From an uncultured Actinomycetes bacterium (GTDB lineage: Bacteria; Actinomycetota; Actinomycetes; Nanopelagicales; Nanopelagicaceae), in assembly GCA_903933585.1 (NCBI GenBank), contig CAIZKO010000039.1, positions 1-49,632 on the forward strand: a stretch of 49,632 nucleotides of DNA. The letters are read 5' to 3'. Positions 8,802 through 18,461 of this stretch are shown one piece after another. Below the pieces are notes generated by a model. The model was not told where the DNA came from. It did no database searches and was given only the letters and a program-made list of their open reading frames with translations. Both the position numbers and the translations under genes were made by a program. Positions within the stretch are counted from its first letter, which is position 1. Each line of letters starts with the position of its first letter.

Positions 8802-11800
8802 CTAGAGATTGTTCAGGACTTCGATAGTCCAGGACAGGACAGAAGTATCGCCTACCGAGGCATTTTCTAGCCAATTTGGGGCGGCATCACGGGCCACCAG
8901 CAGGCTCGATGTTGCCTGCTTCACAAGGCTGCCTGGGTAAACCCGAAGCAAGCGGAGTTGAGCCGACTCCGGAAGCACGATCGGGGCGACTTTGAGGAAC
9001 TTCCCTTGCCAGACTACCTCGGTCAAATTCTTAGCTTTAGCCAAGGTCCGCACCCGAGCCACTGCAATCAAACTCTGTGCCGGTTCTGGAAGTTCTCCGA
9101 ATCGATCTTCTAGTTCTGCAACGATCGCACTCAACCCCGCGCTATCAACACAATCGGCAAGGCGGCGATACAAATCCAGGCGCAACCGTTCCGCTGGAAC
9201 ATATTCAACGGGTAGATGCGCAGTAATAGGCAATTCAACTTTGCACTCTTTGACCCGAGGATTTACATCTACATATCCCACCTTGAAATCCTCTACCGCT
9301 TCACCAACCATTCGCATATAGAGATCGAAGCCGACTTCGGCAATATGCCCAGATTGCTCTCCACCCAGCATATTTCCGGCGCCTCTAATTTCGAGATCTT
9401 TTAGCGCTACCTGCATGCCAGATCCCAGATCGGTATTTGTTGCAATTGTGGTGAGGCGATCGTGGGCGACTTCAGTCAGTGGCTTATCCGGGGAGTACAA
9501 GAAGTATGAATACGCTCGCTCACGACCGCGGCCGACGCGCCCTCGCAGTTGATGCAGTTGAGATAACCCAAAGGCATCAGCACGGTCGACGATGAGGGTA
9601 TTCGCATTGGGAATATCAATCCCACTCTCAATGATTGTTGTACAGACCAAGATATCAAAGTCGCGTTGCCAAAACCCTAATATGACATCCTCAAGTTCGC
9701 GCTCACCCATCTGCCCGTGAGCAACCCGCACTCGTGCCTCGGGAACCAGCTCCTTCAGCCGCAACGCAACGCGGTCGATACTTTCTACGCGATTGTGGAG
9801 GAAGAAGATCTGTCCATCGCGCAACAATTCCCGGTGCAGCGCAGCTGTCACTTGCTTCTCATCGTAGGGTCCAACATATGTAAGAACCGGGTGACGCTCT
9901 TCTGGAGGAGTCGTGATGTTCGACATCTCGCGGATTCCGGTAATTGCCATCTCTAGCGTCCGCGGTATTGGGGTTGCTGACATTGATAAGACATCGATAT
10001 TCGTTCGCGCCTTCTTGAGCTCCTCTTTATGCTCAACTCCAAAACGCTGCTCTTCATCAACAATGACTAGGCCGAGATCTCTAAAAATCACATCTTTGGA
10101 GAGTAGGCGATGGGTGCCGATGACAATGTCGATGCTCCCAGTGGCCAACCCTTCGAGAATCTCCTTCGATTCTTTCGCGGTATTGAAGCGCGAAAGCCCC
10201 GCAATTCGGACTGGGAAGCCGGCATAGCGCTCGGCGAAAGTTTTGAGATGCTGCTGCACCAAGAGGGTCGTAGGAACTAAAACTGCTACCTGCTTGGCAT
10301 CTTGCACCGCTTTAAAGGCGGCACGAATCGCAATTTCGGTCTTGCCGTATCCCACATCACCACAGATGATGCGATCCATGGGATGACTGCGCTCCATATC
10401 GCGTTTAACCTCGTCAATAGTTGAGAGCTGATCGATCGTCTCTACAAATGGGAAGGCTGCTTCTAACTCGCGCTGCCACGAGGTATCTTGGGAAAAAGCA
10501 AAACCTGGAGCACTCATTCTCGCCGCATAAAGTTGAATAAGTTCGGCTGCTATCTGCTTGACTGCCTTGCGCGCTTTGCGTTTAGTGTTCTGCCAATCCG
10601 CTCCCCCAATGCGGTGCACCGTGGGTGCCTCCCCGCCTACATATTTCGTTACCTGCTCGAGAGTATCTGTCGGAACAAATAAGCGGTCACCTGGGTGACC
10701 CTTCTTCGAAGCGGCATATTCGATGACTAAATATTCGCGCGAAACCCCAGCAACCGTTCTCGCCACCAGCTCTACATATTGCCCCACGCCATGTTGCTCA
10801 TGAACTACATAGTCGCCGGCTTTGAGTTCGATCGGATCAATCGCCTTCTTGCGTCGCGAGGGCATGCGAGCCTGATCTTTATTGGAGCTACGCACGCCGG
10901 TAATATCTTTCTCGGTAATAAGTGCACTCTTGAACTCGTGTGAGATAAACCCATGTTCAATCGGCGTTGCCACTACGTAGATCGCATCACGGGTCAGTCC
11001 CGAGGAAATATTCTTAAGCAAACGGACGGGAAGTCCCGATTGTTGGAACAACTTTGCATAACGCTCAACAATTCCAGGACCGGCTGCGGTAAATACGAGC
11101 AGGTACTTCTCTGTCAACCACTCTTGCAGATCTGCAACGAGCCCTTCGGTATGCCCCTTATATTCTGGAACGCCCTGCAGTGGTATTCCTGGCTCACTCT
11201 CGGAGTAATCGCTGGAATATGGATCGATTGCACTCCAATGATTCGCACGTTCTCGCAATTGGTTCAGGGTGTAATAGCCGCCGCCCGCCAGCTCTGCCGT
11301 GAGGTTGATAGGAGCCTGCGCACCATGAGCCGCATTCGACCACGAAGCATCGAGAAATTCCTTATTTGTCGCGACTAAATCCAGCGCTCGCGAGTTGATC
11401 CGTGGTTCATCAATAAGAACTATGTGAAAATTCACGGGCAGTAAATCCACAATCGAGGTGAGGTCGTTTCTTAAGAGACCCTGGAGCGACTCCATTCCAT
11501 CTACGTATATCCCCTCGGCTAGCTTTGCCGTTAACTCTGCAACCTCTGGAAAGGCGGAGGTGAGATAACGAGCGCGTTCCTTAATCTTGGGGGTCAGCAA
11601 AATCTCACGACACGGATAGATCGTGACCTCGCCGGTTACTGGTTCATAAGTCCTTTGATCGGAGACGGTAAACCAGGCAATCTCTTCAATCTGATCGCCA
11701 AAGAAATCAACGCGGATGGGGTGATCTTGATCGGGCAGAAAGAGATCGAGAATTCCACCGCGAACCGCAAAGTCACCGCGCTTCTCCACGAGATCGGTTC

Positions 11801-12236
11801 TTATGAATCCTAAGAGAACGAGGTGGGCGATCAACTCGCTCATGGGAATCTCTTGATCGATATCGAGTGTTACTAGCGGAATTTCCAGTGGTGCGATTGG
11901 TTGAATCAACGCCCGCACCGAGGTCACGATCACCTTCGCACTGCCAAAGTTTGAGAGAACTTTGATGCGAGTAGCGACGGTGTCGCTCTTGGGGCTGAGT
12001 TTTTCGTGTGGCAAGGTCTCCCACGGCGGAAGTTCTACTACGGAGCCCAGACCAAGGTAGGTATCTAACTCATCTTTTAGTTCGCTCGCCCGCCTGGATG
12101 AGGCGGTGACCACGATCAGTGGCGAACGCTGACTTCGGGCAGCCAGCAAGAATCCAACGCTAGAAGAGGGGGCAGCGAGATGTTCGGCGGATTGATCAAT
12201 CTCAATATCCGAGAAGGCGCGCAGCAGAGCGCTCAT
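8802..12236 (-). CDS. mfd: Transcription-repair coupling factor Mfd
   Basis: A protein of about 1144 residues that removes stalled RNA polymerase from damaged DNA and recruits UvrA. Domains in order: UvrB-like N-terminal module, CarD-like polymerase-interacting domain starting near residue 470 (KAGDYVVHEQHGVGQYVEL), helicase domain with GDVGYGKTE (about 623-631) and DEEQRFG (about 727), and the C-terminal TRCF domain (VECKVELPITAHLP-like segment near 1010). The ATG at 12236 is chosen because GGGGAGGTGG lies just before it; the frame stays open 42 codons further upstream without family similarity. Divergent from ppc across 157 bp. Confidence 0.97.
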   Translation of the reverse strand: MSALLRAFSDIEIDQSAEHLAAPSSSVGFLLAARSQRSPLIVVTASSRRASELKDELDTYLGLGSVVELPPWETLPHEKLSPKSDTVATRIKVLSNFGSAKVIVTSVRALIQPIAPLEIPLVTLDIDQEIPMSELIAHLVLLGFIRTDLVEKRGDFAVRGGILDLFLPDQDHPIRVDFFGDQIEEIAWFTVSDQRTYEPVTGEVTIYPCREILLTPKIKERARYLTSAFPEVAELTAKLAEGIYVDGMESLQGLLRNDLTSIVDLLPVNFHIVLIDEPRINSRALDLVATNKEFLDASWSNAAHGAQAPINLTAELAGGGYYTLNQLRERANHWSAIDPYSSDYSESEPGIPLQGVPEYKGHTEGLVADLQEWLTEKYLLVFTAAGPGIVERYAKLFQQSGLPVRLLKNISSGLTRDAIYVVATPIEHGFISHEFKSALITEKDITGVRSSNKDQARMPSRRKKAIDPIELKAGDYVVHEQHGVGQYVELVARTVAGVSREYLVIEYAASKKGHPGDRLFVPTDTLEQVTKYVGGEAPTVHRIGGADWQNTKRKARKAVKQIAAELIQLYAARMSAPGFAFSQDTSWQRELEAAFPFVETIDQLSTIDEVKRDMERSHPMDRIICGDVGYGKTEIAIRAAFKAVQDAKQVAVLVPTTLLVQQHLKTFAERYAGFPVRIAGLSRFNTAKESKEILEGLATGSIDIVIGTHRLLSKDVIFRDLGLVIVDEEQRFGVEHKEELKKARTNIDVLSMSATPIPRTLEMAITGIREMSNITTPPEERHPVLTYVGPYDEKQVTAALHRELLRDGQIFFLHNRVESIDRVALRLKELVPEARVRVAHGQMGERELEDVILGFWQRDFDILVCTTIIESGIDIPNANTLIVDRADAFGLSQLHQLRGRVGRGRERAYSYFLYSPDKPLTEVAHDRLTTIATNTDLGSGMQVALKDLEIRGAGNMLGGEQSGHIAEVGFDLYMRMVGEAVEDFKVGYVDVNPRVKECKVELPITAHLPVEYVPAERLRLDLYRRLADCVDSAGLSAIVAELEDRFGELPEPAQSLIAVARVRTLAKAKNLTEVVWQGKFLKVAPIVLPESAQLRLLRVYPGSLVKQATSSLLVARDAAPNWLENASVGDTSVLSWTIEVLNNL

Positions 12237-12258
12237 GACCACCTCCCCACGCCAAAAT

Positions 12259-12282
12259 CCCCCAATTCCAAAGAGATGGGGG
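12259..12282 (-). promoter_or_regulatory. Hairpin in mfd 5' untranslated region
   Basis: CCCCCA (12259-12264) and TGGGGG (12277-12282) form a perfect 6-bp stem with a 12-nt loop, followed on the minus strand by ATTTT and then the mfd ribosome-binding site. It lies downstream of a plausible TAGAAT -10 box, so it would be in the mfd leader RNA. Could be a weak attenuator; function unproven. Confidence 0.35.
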
Positions 12283-12393
12283 TACTTAATTAAGGGAATT
12301 CTAGCCCTCTGAGGATGGGATGATTTACCCCTGTAACAAGCCCCCACCGGTGTGGGCCGCATCGCTTAGCTAATCCGCGGAGGTAACGCGAGT

Positions 12394-15030
12394 ATGAGCA
12401 ATCCTAATCTCTCTACCGATCCGAAGAGTTACATCGCGCGCGATGATCAAGCGCTGCGCAGTGACGTCCGCAAGCTCGGTGAATTGCTCGGAGAGACGCT
12501 CGTGCGGCAAGAAGGCTCCGATTTATTGCAACTAGTCGAAGCGGTTCGTAAAGCGGTTCGCGAAGGCGGCGGTGAGGAGATTCTCTCCAAACTTTCTGTG
12601 GAAGATAGCGTGCAACTAGTGCGGGCATTTAGCACATACTTTCATCTCGCCAATGTTGCAGAACAGGTTCACCGCGCCCGCGTACTTCACGATGAGCGTG
12701 AAGCGAGTGGCTCCTGGATCTCGCGCGCAGTCGACCGCATCGTCGAGGCGCAAGCCGGCGGACAAGAAATTGCCCAAAGAGATTTGCAGAGTTGGATGGA
12801 TGAATTTTCAGTGCGCCCGGTCTTCACCGCCCACCCAACCGAGGCTGCTCGACGATCGGTACTGAGTAAATTAGGAACGATCGCGGATCTGCTTGATGAT
12901 AAGAAAGGATCGGTTCAAGAGCGGCGCTTAGCCGAGACCGTTGACCTCCTGTGGCAGACCGATGAACTTCGGTTGGGACAACCAGAGCCGCTCGATGAAG
13001 CAGTTAATGCGCTTTACTATCTCGATGATCTCTTCTCAATGACTGTTCCCGAAGTATTGGACGATTTTGCACGTGAACTATCGCGCCTGGGCGTAACAAT
13101 CTCTCCTACCTCCCGCCCGCTCTCCTTTGGAACGTGGATCGGCGGAGATCGAGATGGCAACCCAAATATCACCGCAGCAATCACCCGTGATGCAATAACG
13201 CTACAGATCGGACATTTCATTCGCGCCATGTTGGCCGCGCTTGATCCGCTGCGCCAGGCGCTCTCGGTCTCAACTCGTATTGCCGGCGCATCGCAGGAAC
13301 TACAAAGTTCGGTAGCGCAAGATTTAGATAACCTCCCCGAGATTGAAGCGCGCTTTCGCCGCCTCAATATCGAAGAGCCATACCGCCTTAAAGCCACGGC
13401 AATTAGGCACCGCTTAATTCTCACGCAGCGTCGCCACGCCGCCAACGCCCCACATCAAGGGGGTCGAGACTATGAAAATACCGCTGAACTCTTGGCAGAT
13501 CTGGTACTCATGCGCGACTCATTACTCGCCCACAAAGGTGAACTCATCGCTCACGGCCACTTAGAGCGCCTCATACGCGCGGTTTCAACCTTTGGAATTA
13601 CCCACGCAACGATGGATGTTCGTGAACATTCAGATGCACATCATCATGCCTTGGCAGAATTAAAGGCGAACCCGGATTCCATCGATGCATTGGCGCAGAA
13701 CACCATTGATACCTTTAAAGCGATAAACGAATTGATTTTGAAGTTCGGCCCTGAAGTTATTGAGACCTACATTATTTCTATGACCAAGGCTCACACCGAT
13801 GTACTTGCAGCTGTAGAGCTAGCAACGCACGCAGGTCTCGTAGTCGGGGGACATTCAAAGGTCGGCTTCGCGCCACTCTTGGAAACTGTCGCCGAATTGC
13901 GCGCGGCGGATACCATCTTGGATCTCTTGCTCTCCGATCCAAGGTACCGTGAGATTGTAAAGAGTCGTCACGATGTACAAGAGGTCATGCTCGGCTACTC
14001 CGACTCAAATAAAGATGCAGGTATCGCAACATCCCAGTGGGAGATACACAAGGCGCAACGCAAATTACGCGATGTTGCTATCAAGCACGGCGTAAAACTC
14101 CGGCTCTTCCACGGTCGAGGTGGATCAGTGGGCCGAGGTGGCGGACCTACCTACGATGCATTGATCGCACTTCCTTGGGGTTCGATCGATGGACAGGTGA
14201 AGATGACGGAACAGGGTGAGGTCATCTCAGATAAGTACTCGCTCCCGGCGCTAGCTCGCGAAAATGTGGAACTCACCTTGGCGGCCGCTTTAGAAGCAAC
14301 TGTTCTCAACAGGGCCCCTCGGCAATCCCCCGCGGATTTGGCGCTCTGGAGCAATTGCATGGACCTCATTAGCGATAACGCCTTTGCCCGCTACCGCGCT
14401 CTCGTAGATCACCCAGATCTCCCCGCATATTTCTATGCCTCAACTCCAGTGGAACAGTTGGGAGATCTCTTCTTGGGATCGCGCCCGTCGCGCCGCCCAG
14501 ATGCCTCAGGAGGACTAGGTAGCTTGCGAGCGATTCCTTGGGTCTTCGGGTGGACACAATCACGTCAGATCGTCCCAGGCTGGTTCGGAGTGGGTTCTGG
14601 ATTGAAAGCTGCGCGCGAAGCGGGACAGTCGCCCGTATTGACCGGCATGCTGCAGGATTGGCACTTCTTTAGAACCTTCATCTCCAATGTCGAGATGACC
14701 TTGGCTAAAACTGATTTGGTGATGGCAGGTAAATATGTCGATCGCCTAGTGGATCAAAACTTGCACCACTTCTTGGCGACTATCGAAGAAGAGTTCAACC
14801 TCACCCGCACCGAGATCATGCTCTTGACCCAGAAGGATGAAATTTTGGGTGATCAACCGATCCTGGCGCGAACCTTGGGCGTCCGCGACGCCTATCTCGC
14901 TCCACTCCATTTACTGCAGATCTCTTTGCTGGAGCGAGTACGAAAAGGTGAGAGTCCAGATAGCACGATACGCCGAGCGCTGTTGCTGACGATCAACGGT
15001 GTTGCTGCAGGTTTGCGAAATACCGGCTGA
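12394..15030 (+). CDS. ppc: Phosphoenolpyruvate carboxylase
   Basis: An 878-residue anaplerotic enzyme that carboxylates phosphoenolpyruvate to oxaloacetate. The catalytic FTAHPTEA motif contains His147, VMLGYSDSNKDAG begins near residue 531, the FHGRGGSVGRGGGP loop near 572 holds the essential arginines, and the C terminus ends in the invariant-like T-I-N-G-V-A-A-G-L-R-N-T-G, which is the allosteric aspartate/active-site tail. A GGAGGTAA ribosome-binding site precedes the ATG. It ends one nucleotide from the 3' end of the convergent secA, with no terminator between them. Confidence 0.97.
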   Translation: MSNPNLSTDPKSYIARDDQALRSDVRKLGELLGETLVRQEGSDLLQLVEAVRKAVREGGGEEILSKLSVEDSVQLVRAFSTYFHLANVAEQVHRARVLHDEREASGSWISRAVDRIVEAQAGGQEIAQRDLQSWMDEFSVRPVFTAHPTEAARRSVLSKLGTIADLLDDKKGSVQERRLAETVDLLWQTDELRLGQPEPLDEAVNALYYLDDLFSMTVPEVLDDFARELSRLGVTISPTSRPLSFGTWIGGDRDGNPNITAAITRDAITLQIGHFIRAMLAALDPLRQALSVSTRIAGASQELQSSVAQDLDNLPEIEARFRRLNIEEPYRLKATAIRHRLILTQRRHAANAPHQGGRDYENTAELLADLVLMRDSLLAHKGELIAHGHLERLIRAVSTFGITHATMDVREHSDAHHHALAELKANPDSIDALAQNTIDTFKAINELILKFGPEVIETYIISMTKAHTDVLAAVELATHAGLVVGGHSKVGFAPLLETVAELRAADTILDLLLSDPRYREIVKSRHDVQEVMLGYSDSNKDAGIATSQWEIHKAQRKLRDVAIKHGVKLRLFHGRGGSVGRGGGPTYDALIALPWGSIDGQVKMTEQGEVISDKYSLPALARENVELTLAAALEATVLNRAPRQSPADLALWSNCMDLISDNAFARYRALVDHPDLPAYFYASTPVEQLGDLFLGSRPSRRPDASGGLGSLRAIPWVFGWTQSRQIVPGWFGVGSGLKAAREAGQSPVLTGMLQDWHFFRTFISNVEMTLAKTDLVMAGKYVDRLVDQNLHHFLATIEEEFNLTRTEIMLLTQKDEILGDQPILARTLGVRDAYLAPLHLLQISLLERVRKGESPDSTIRRALLLTINGVAAGLRNTG

Positions 15031-15031
15031 G

Positions 15032-17719
15032 TTAGGCCGCGCCGTGACAGCGCTTGTACTTCCTACCTGATCCGCAAGGGCAGGGAGCATTCTTAGGAGT
15101 ACCGCCGCTCTGTTGTGTTGAACCGTCCTCGTCCGCTGCGGTGTAACGCAACTGACTGACTTCGGCTTGTTCGGGAACTTCGAGTCCAGGGGCGGCGATA
15201 ATGGGAGCGCCATTCTCATCGGTAGCCTCAACGTTCACTTCGACATGGAAGAGCAGACCGACTAACTCTTCCTTAATTCCATCCATCATTGCAGCAAATA
15301 GTTCATAACCTTCGCGTTGATATTCAACCAGCGGGTCGCGTTGCGCCATTGCACGCAGGCCGATGCCCTCCTGCAAATAATCCATCTCGTAGAGATGCTC
15401 GCGCCACTTGCGATCGAGAACCGAGAGCAGCACCTTACGTTCGAGTTCACGAGTAACAGCTTCAGTGAGTGACTCTTCGCGGGCTAAGTATTGAGCTCTA
15501 GCATCTTGGAGGACACGATTCAAAACGAGATCGGCATCCAGGTTTGCTACTCCTCCTACCTCAGCGGCGATAGATTGCGCTGTTACTGAAGATGGATACA
15601 AGACATTGAGCGCAACAAATAGCGCATCAAGATCCCATTGCTCTGGATAACCTTCGGCAGTCGCACCCTGCACATAAGCGGTAATAGTGTCTTCTAAAAA
15701 GTTCTTGACTTGTTCGCTAATGTCTGCGCCCTCAAGGACCTCGCGGCGCTCTGAATAAACGACGGTACGTTGTCGGTTCATAACATCGTCATATTTCAAA
15801 ACATTTTTACGCATTTCGAAGTTAAGGGATTCGACCTGAGTTTGCGCAGAACGAATTGCATTTGAGACCATCTTCGATTCAATCGGTACATCATCCGCGA
15901 TTCCAGCAGCTCCCAGGAAGCGCTCTACCAATCCGGAGTTAAAACGCCGCATCAGATCATCTTGTAACGAGAGGTAAAAACGAGATTCTCCGGGGTCACC
16001 CTGGCGCCCAGAGCGGCCGCGCAACTGGTTATCAATACGGCGAGATTCGTGGCGCTCGGTGCCAAGTACGTAGAGTCCTCCAGCAGCAACCACGGTCTCG
16101 TGCTCCAAAGCTACGGCGGCCTTCTGCTTTGCAATCTCAGCGGGCCACGCTGCTTCATACTCCTCGGGAGTCTCGGCGGGATTCAATCCGCGATGTTGTA
16201 GTTCGAAATCAGCCATAAATTCTGGATTTCCACCGAGCATGATGTCAGTACCACGGCCAGCCATATTCGTAGCGACGGTTACTGCACCAACGGTTCCCGC
16301 GCGCGCAATCACTGCCGCCTCGCGTTCGTGTTGTTTAGCATTCAATACTTCATGTTTGATGCCGCGGCGAGTCAGGACAGCAGAGAGCTCTTCAGATTTC
16401 TCAACGGAAACGGTTCCGACTAGCACAGGTTGCCCAGCCTTGTGGCACTTGGCGATATCGTCGGCTACCGCTAAAAATTTGGCAGCCTCGGTTTTGTAAA
16501 TGAGATCAGATGAGTCAACACGAGCAGTTGGCTTATTTGTTGGAATTGGAATAACGCCTAACTTGTAAATCTGCATAAATTCGGCGGCTTCTGTCATGGC
16601 CGTACCGGTCATTCCTGATAGCTTCTTATAAAGACGGAAATAGTTCTGCAAGGTTATGGTTGCAAGAGTCTGATTCTCATCTTTGATCTCAATGCGCTCC
16701 TTCGCCTCGAGAGCCTGGTGCAGGCCTTCTGCATAGCGGCGTCCAGAGAGCATGCGGCCGGTATGTTCATCAACTATGAGTAGCTCACCACCCATAACCA
16801 CATAATCTTTATCGCGCTTAAATAGCTCCTTGGCGCGGATGCCGTTATTGAGATAGCCAATCAAAGGTGTGTTAACCGCTTCATACAAGTTTTCAATCCC
16901 AAGAATCTTTTCTACCTTGGTGACGCCCTCTTCCAAAATGGAGACCGTCTTCTTCTTCTCATCAATTTCATAATGGAGATCGCGTTGCAATTGGCCGCAG
17001 ATATTGGCAAATTCAACGTACCACTTGGTGGCCTTATCAGCTGGTCCGCTGATAATAAGCGGAGTTCTGGCTTCATCGATCAGGATGGAGTCGACCTCAT
17101 CTACGATGGCAAAGTTGTGCTCGCGCTGAACGCAATCTTCCAAAGACCAAGCCATGTTGTCGCGCAGGTAATCGAAACCAAATTCATTGTTCGTGCCATA
17201 GGTAATATCAGCCGCATATGCTTCACGACGCTCGGCAGGCGTCATGCTTGCAAGAATTACGCCGACGCGTAGTCCAAGGAAGCGGTGTACCCGACCCATC
17301 CATTCGCTATCGCGCTCTGCCAAGTAATCGTTTGTTGTGACTACATGGACGCCCTTGCCAGTCAGAGCGTTGAGATATGCAGGAAGTGTTGAAACAAGAG
17401 TCTTACCTTCACCGGTACGCATCTCGGCGATATTTCCCAAATGCAGCGCGGCCCCGCCCATTATCTGGACGTCGTAGTGGCGCTGTCCCAGGGTGCGCAT
17501 TGCAGCCTGACGGACAGTAGCGAAGGCCTCAGGGAGCAGAGCGTTGAGATCTTCCCCAGCGGCGTAGCGATCCCGAAATTTTTGAGTTTGAGCGCGGAGC
17601 TCTTCATCACTGAGCGCGACAATCTTGGACTCCCAAGAGTTAACCTCTTCGGCAATTTTCTCTAGGTTGCGAATCGCACGACCCTCGCCAGCGCGCAGGA
17701 TTTTATCTAGAACAGCCAC
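15032..17719 (-). CDS. secA: Preprotein translocase ATPase SecA
   Basis: An 895-residue motor that drives Sec-dependent export at the membrane. Walker A is MRTGEGKTL (100-108), Walker B is DEVDS (207-211) with [12 protein letters not shown] following, helicase motif [14 protein letters not shown] is present, and the C-terminal SEC-C zinc motif [14 protein letters not shown] binds SecB/ribosomes. Full length, so it is the housekeeping SecA1 type. Start is GTG with GAGGG about 6 nt upstream. It lies after comF with a terminator between, so it probably has its own promoter. The hpf gene that usually sits next to secA in Actinobacteria is absent. Confidence 0.97.
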   Translation of the reverse strand: MAVLDKILRAGEGRAIRNLEKIAEEVNSWESKIVALSDEELRAQTQKFRDRYAAGEDLNALLPEAFATVRQAAMRTLGQRHYDVQIMGGAALHLGNIAEMRTGEGKTLVSTLPAYLNALTGKGVHVVTTNDYLAERDSEWMGRVHRFLGLRVGVILASMTPAERREAYAADITYGTNNEFGFDYLRDNMAWSLEDCVQREHNFAIVDEVDSILIDEARTPLIISGPADKATKWYVEFANICGQLQRDLHYEIDEKKKTVSILEEGVTKVEKILGIENLYEAVNTPLIGYLNNGIRAKELFKRDKDYVVMGGELLIVDEHTGRMLSGRRYAEGLHQALEAKERIEIKDENQTLATITLQNYFRLYKKLSGMTGTAMTEAAEFMQIYKLGVIPIPTNKPTARVDSSDLIYKTEAAKFLAVADDIAKCHKAGQPVLVGTVSVEKSEELSAVLTRRGIKHEVLNAKQHEREAAVIARAGTVGAVTVATNMAGRGTDIMLGGNPEFMADFELQHRGLNPAETPEEYEAAWPAEIAKQKAAVALEHETVVAAGGLYVLGTERHESRRIDNQLRGRSGRQGDPGESRFYLSLQDDLMRRFNSGLVERFLGAAGIADDVPIESKMVSNAIRSAQTQVESLNFEMRKNVLKYDDVMNRQRTVVYSERREVLEGADISEQVKNFLEDTITAYVQGATAEGYPEQWDLDALFVALNVLYPSSVTAQSIAAEVGGVANLDADLVLNRVLQDARAQYLAREESLTEAVTRELERKVLLSVLDRKWREHLYEMDYLQEGIGLRAMAQRDPLVEYQREGYELFAAMMDGIKEELVGLLFHVEVNVEATDENGAPIIAAPGLEVPEQAEVSQLRYTAADEDGSTQQSGGTPKNAPCPCGSGRKYKRCHGAA

Positions 17720-17766
17720 GAACCCTCATTTCAGAAATTTTTAACATCTACTAGCCCCCTATCGTA

Positions 17767-18441
17767 TTAGGAAAAAACACGGGGTGAGACCCCGGCCGCG
17801 AGCACCCCAGACGGGGTTATTCCCTGCTCCCCTAGGGCTCTGAGCCCCTCTCGAATCGACGTTCCTGAAGTTACTAGGTCATCGATCAAGAAGGAGGGCT
17901 CTGGTATCGAGCCGCTGATTCGGGAAATATGCCTGCTCTCCACGGAGTAAGCCCCAGAGATATTGCGAACTCGCTGCGCCCGATTGAGATTGCTCTGATC
18001 TGCTACTTTGCGATTTACGCGCAAAGCCTCCCTTACTTCAACGCGATACGCGGTGGTTCTCTCGATCAACGCGGCTGCCCGACGGGCGAGCAAATACGAG
18101 TGACGGTACCCCCGCTTGCGATTTGCGAGAGCACTCGATGGAATTGGAACGAGCGCCAACACGGCCGATTGATTGAAGTTAGCTTTCGCACTCATAAAGG
18201 TTTCAACAATAAGCCTGGCCAAATAATTCCGCGCCTGCAAATTATTCTCTTCCTTAGTCAAGAGTATGAGCTGGGCCAACTCATCTCCATAATAAGCACC
18301 AGCCCATAATGGAACTCCATCTATTTCGCGCCAACCCATCACTCGATGGATTTTTGAGTCACATACGTTACAGAGAGAGGCGCCGGGTAGCGCACAAAGA
18401 AGGCAGATGCTCGGAAAGAGTAAGTGAAGAAGCGAATCCAC
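17767..18441 (-). CDS. comF: ComF family phosphoribosyltransferase-like protein
   Basis: A 224-residue ComF/GntX-type protein. An N-terminal cysteine cluster (C-L-L-C near 14-17 and C-N-V-C near 24-27) can bind zinc, VPIPSSALANRKRGYRHS holds the conserved arginines, and FLIDDLVTSGTS (about 190-201) is the PRPP-binding signature. ComF proteins take part in DNA uptake in competent bacteria; here no other competence gene is near and the role is unknown. GTG start, 20 nt after mtrB. Its last eight codons form a terminator hairpin. The mtrA-mtrB-(lpqB)-comF order is that of mycobacteria without lpqB. Confidence 0.85.
   Translation of the reverse strand: MDSLLHLLFPSICLLCALPGASLCNVCDSKIHRVMGWREIDGVPLWAGAYYGDELAQLILLTKEENNLQARNYLARLIVETFMSAKANFNQSAVLALVPIPSSALANRKRGYRHSYLLARRAAALIERTTAYRVEVREALRVNRKVADQSNLNRAQRVRNISGAYSVESRHISRISGSIPEPSFLIDDLVTSGTSIREGLRALGEQGITPSGVLAAGVSPRVFS
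17772..17794 (-). terminator. Intrinsic terminator overlapping the end of comF
   Basis: On the minus strand CGGGG-TCTCA-CCCCG is followed by TG and six T residues. The stem and T-run are the last codons of comF, so the stop codon comes just after the terminator. It would separate the mtrAB-comF transcript from secA. Confidence 0.75.
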
Positions 18442-18461
18442 AAGGCAAACTATCAGCTAAT

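Noticed and set aside
12237-12362. N-terminal extension of Mfd to 12362
   Set aside because: No similarity to Mfd, and a strong ribosome-binding site precedes ATG 12236.
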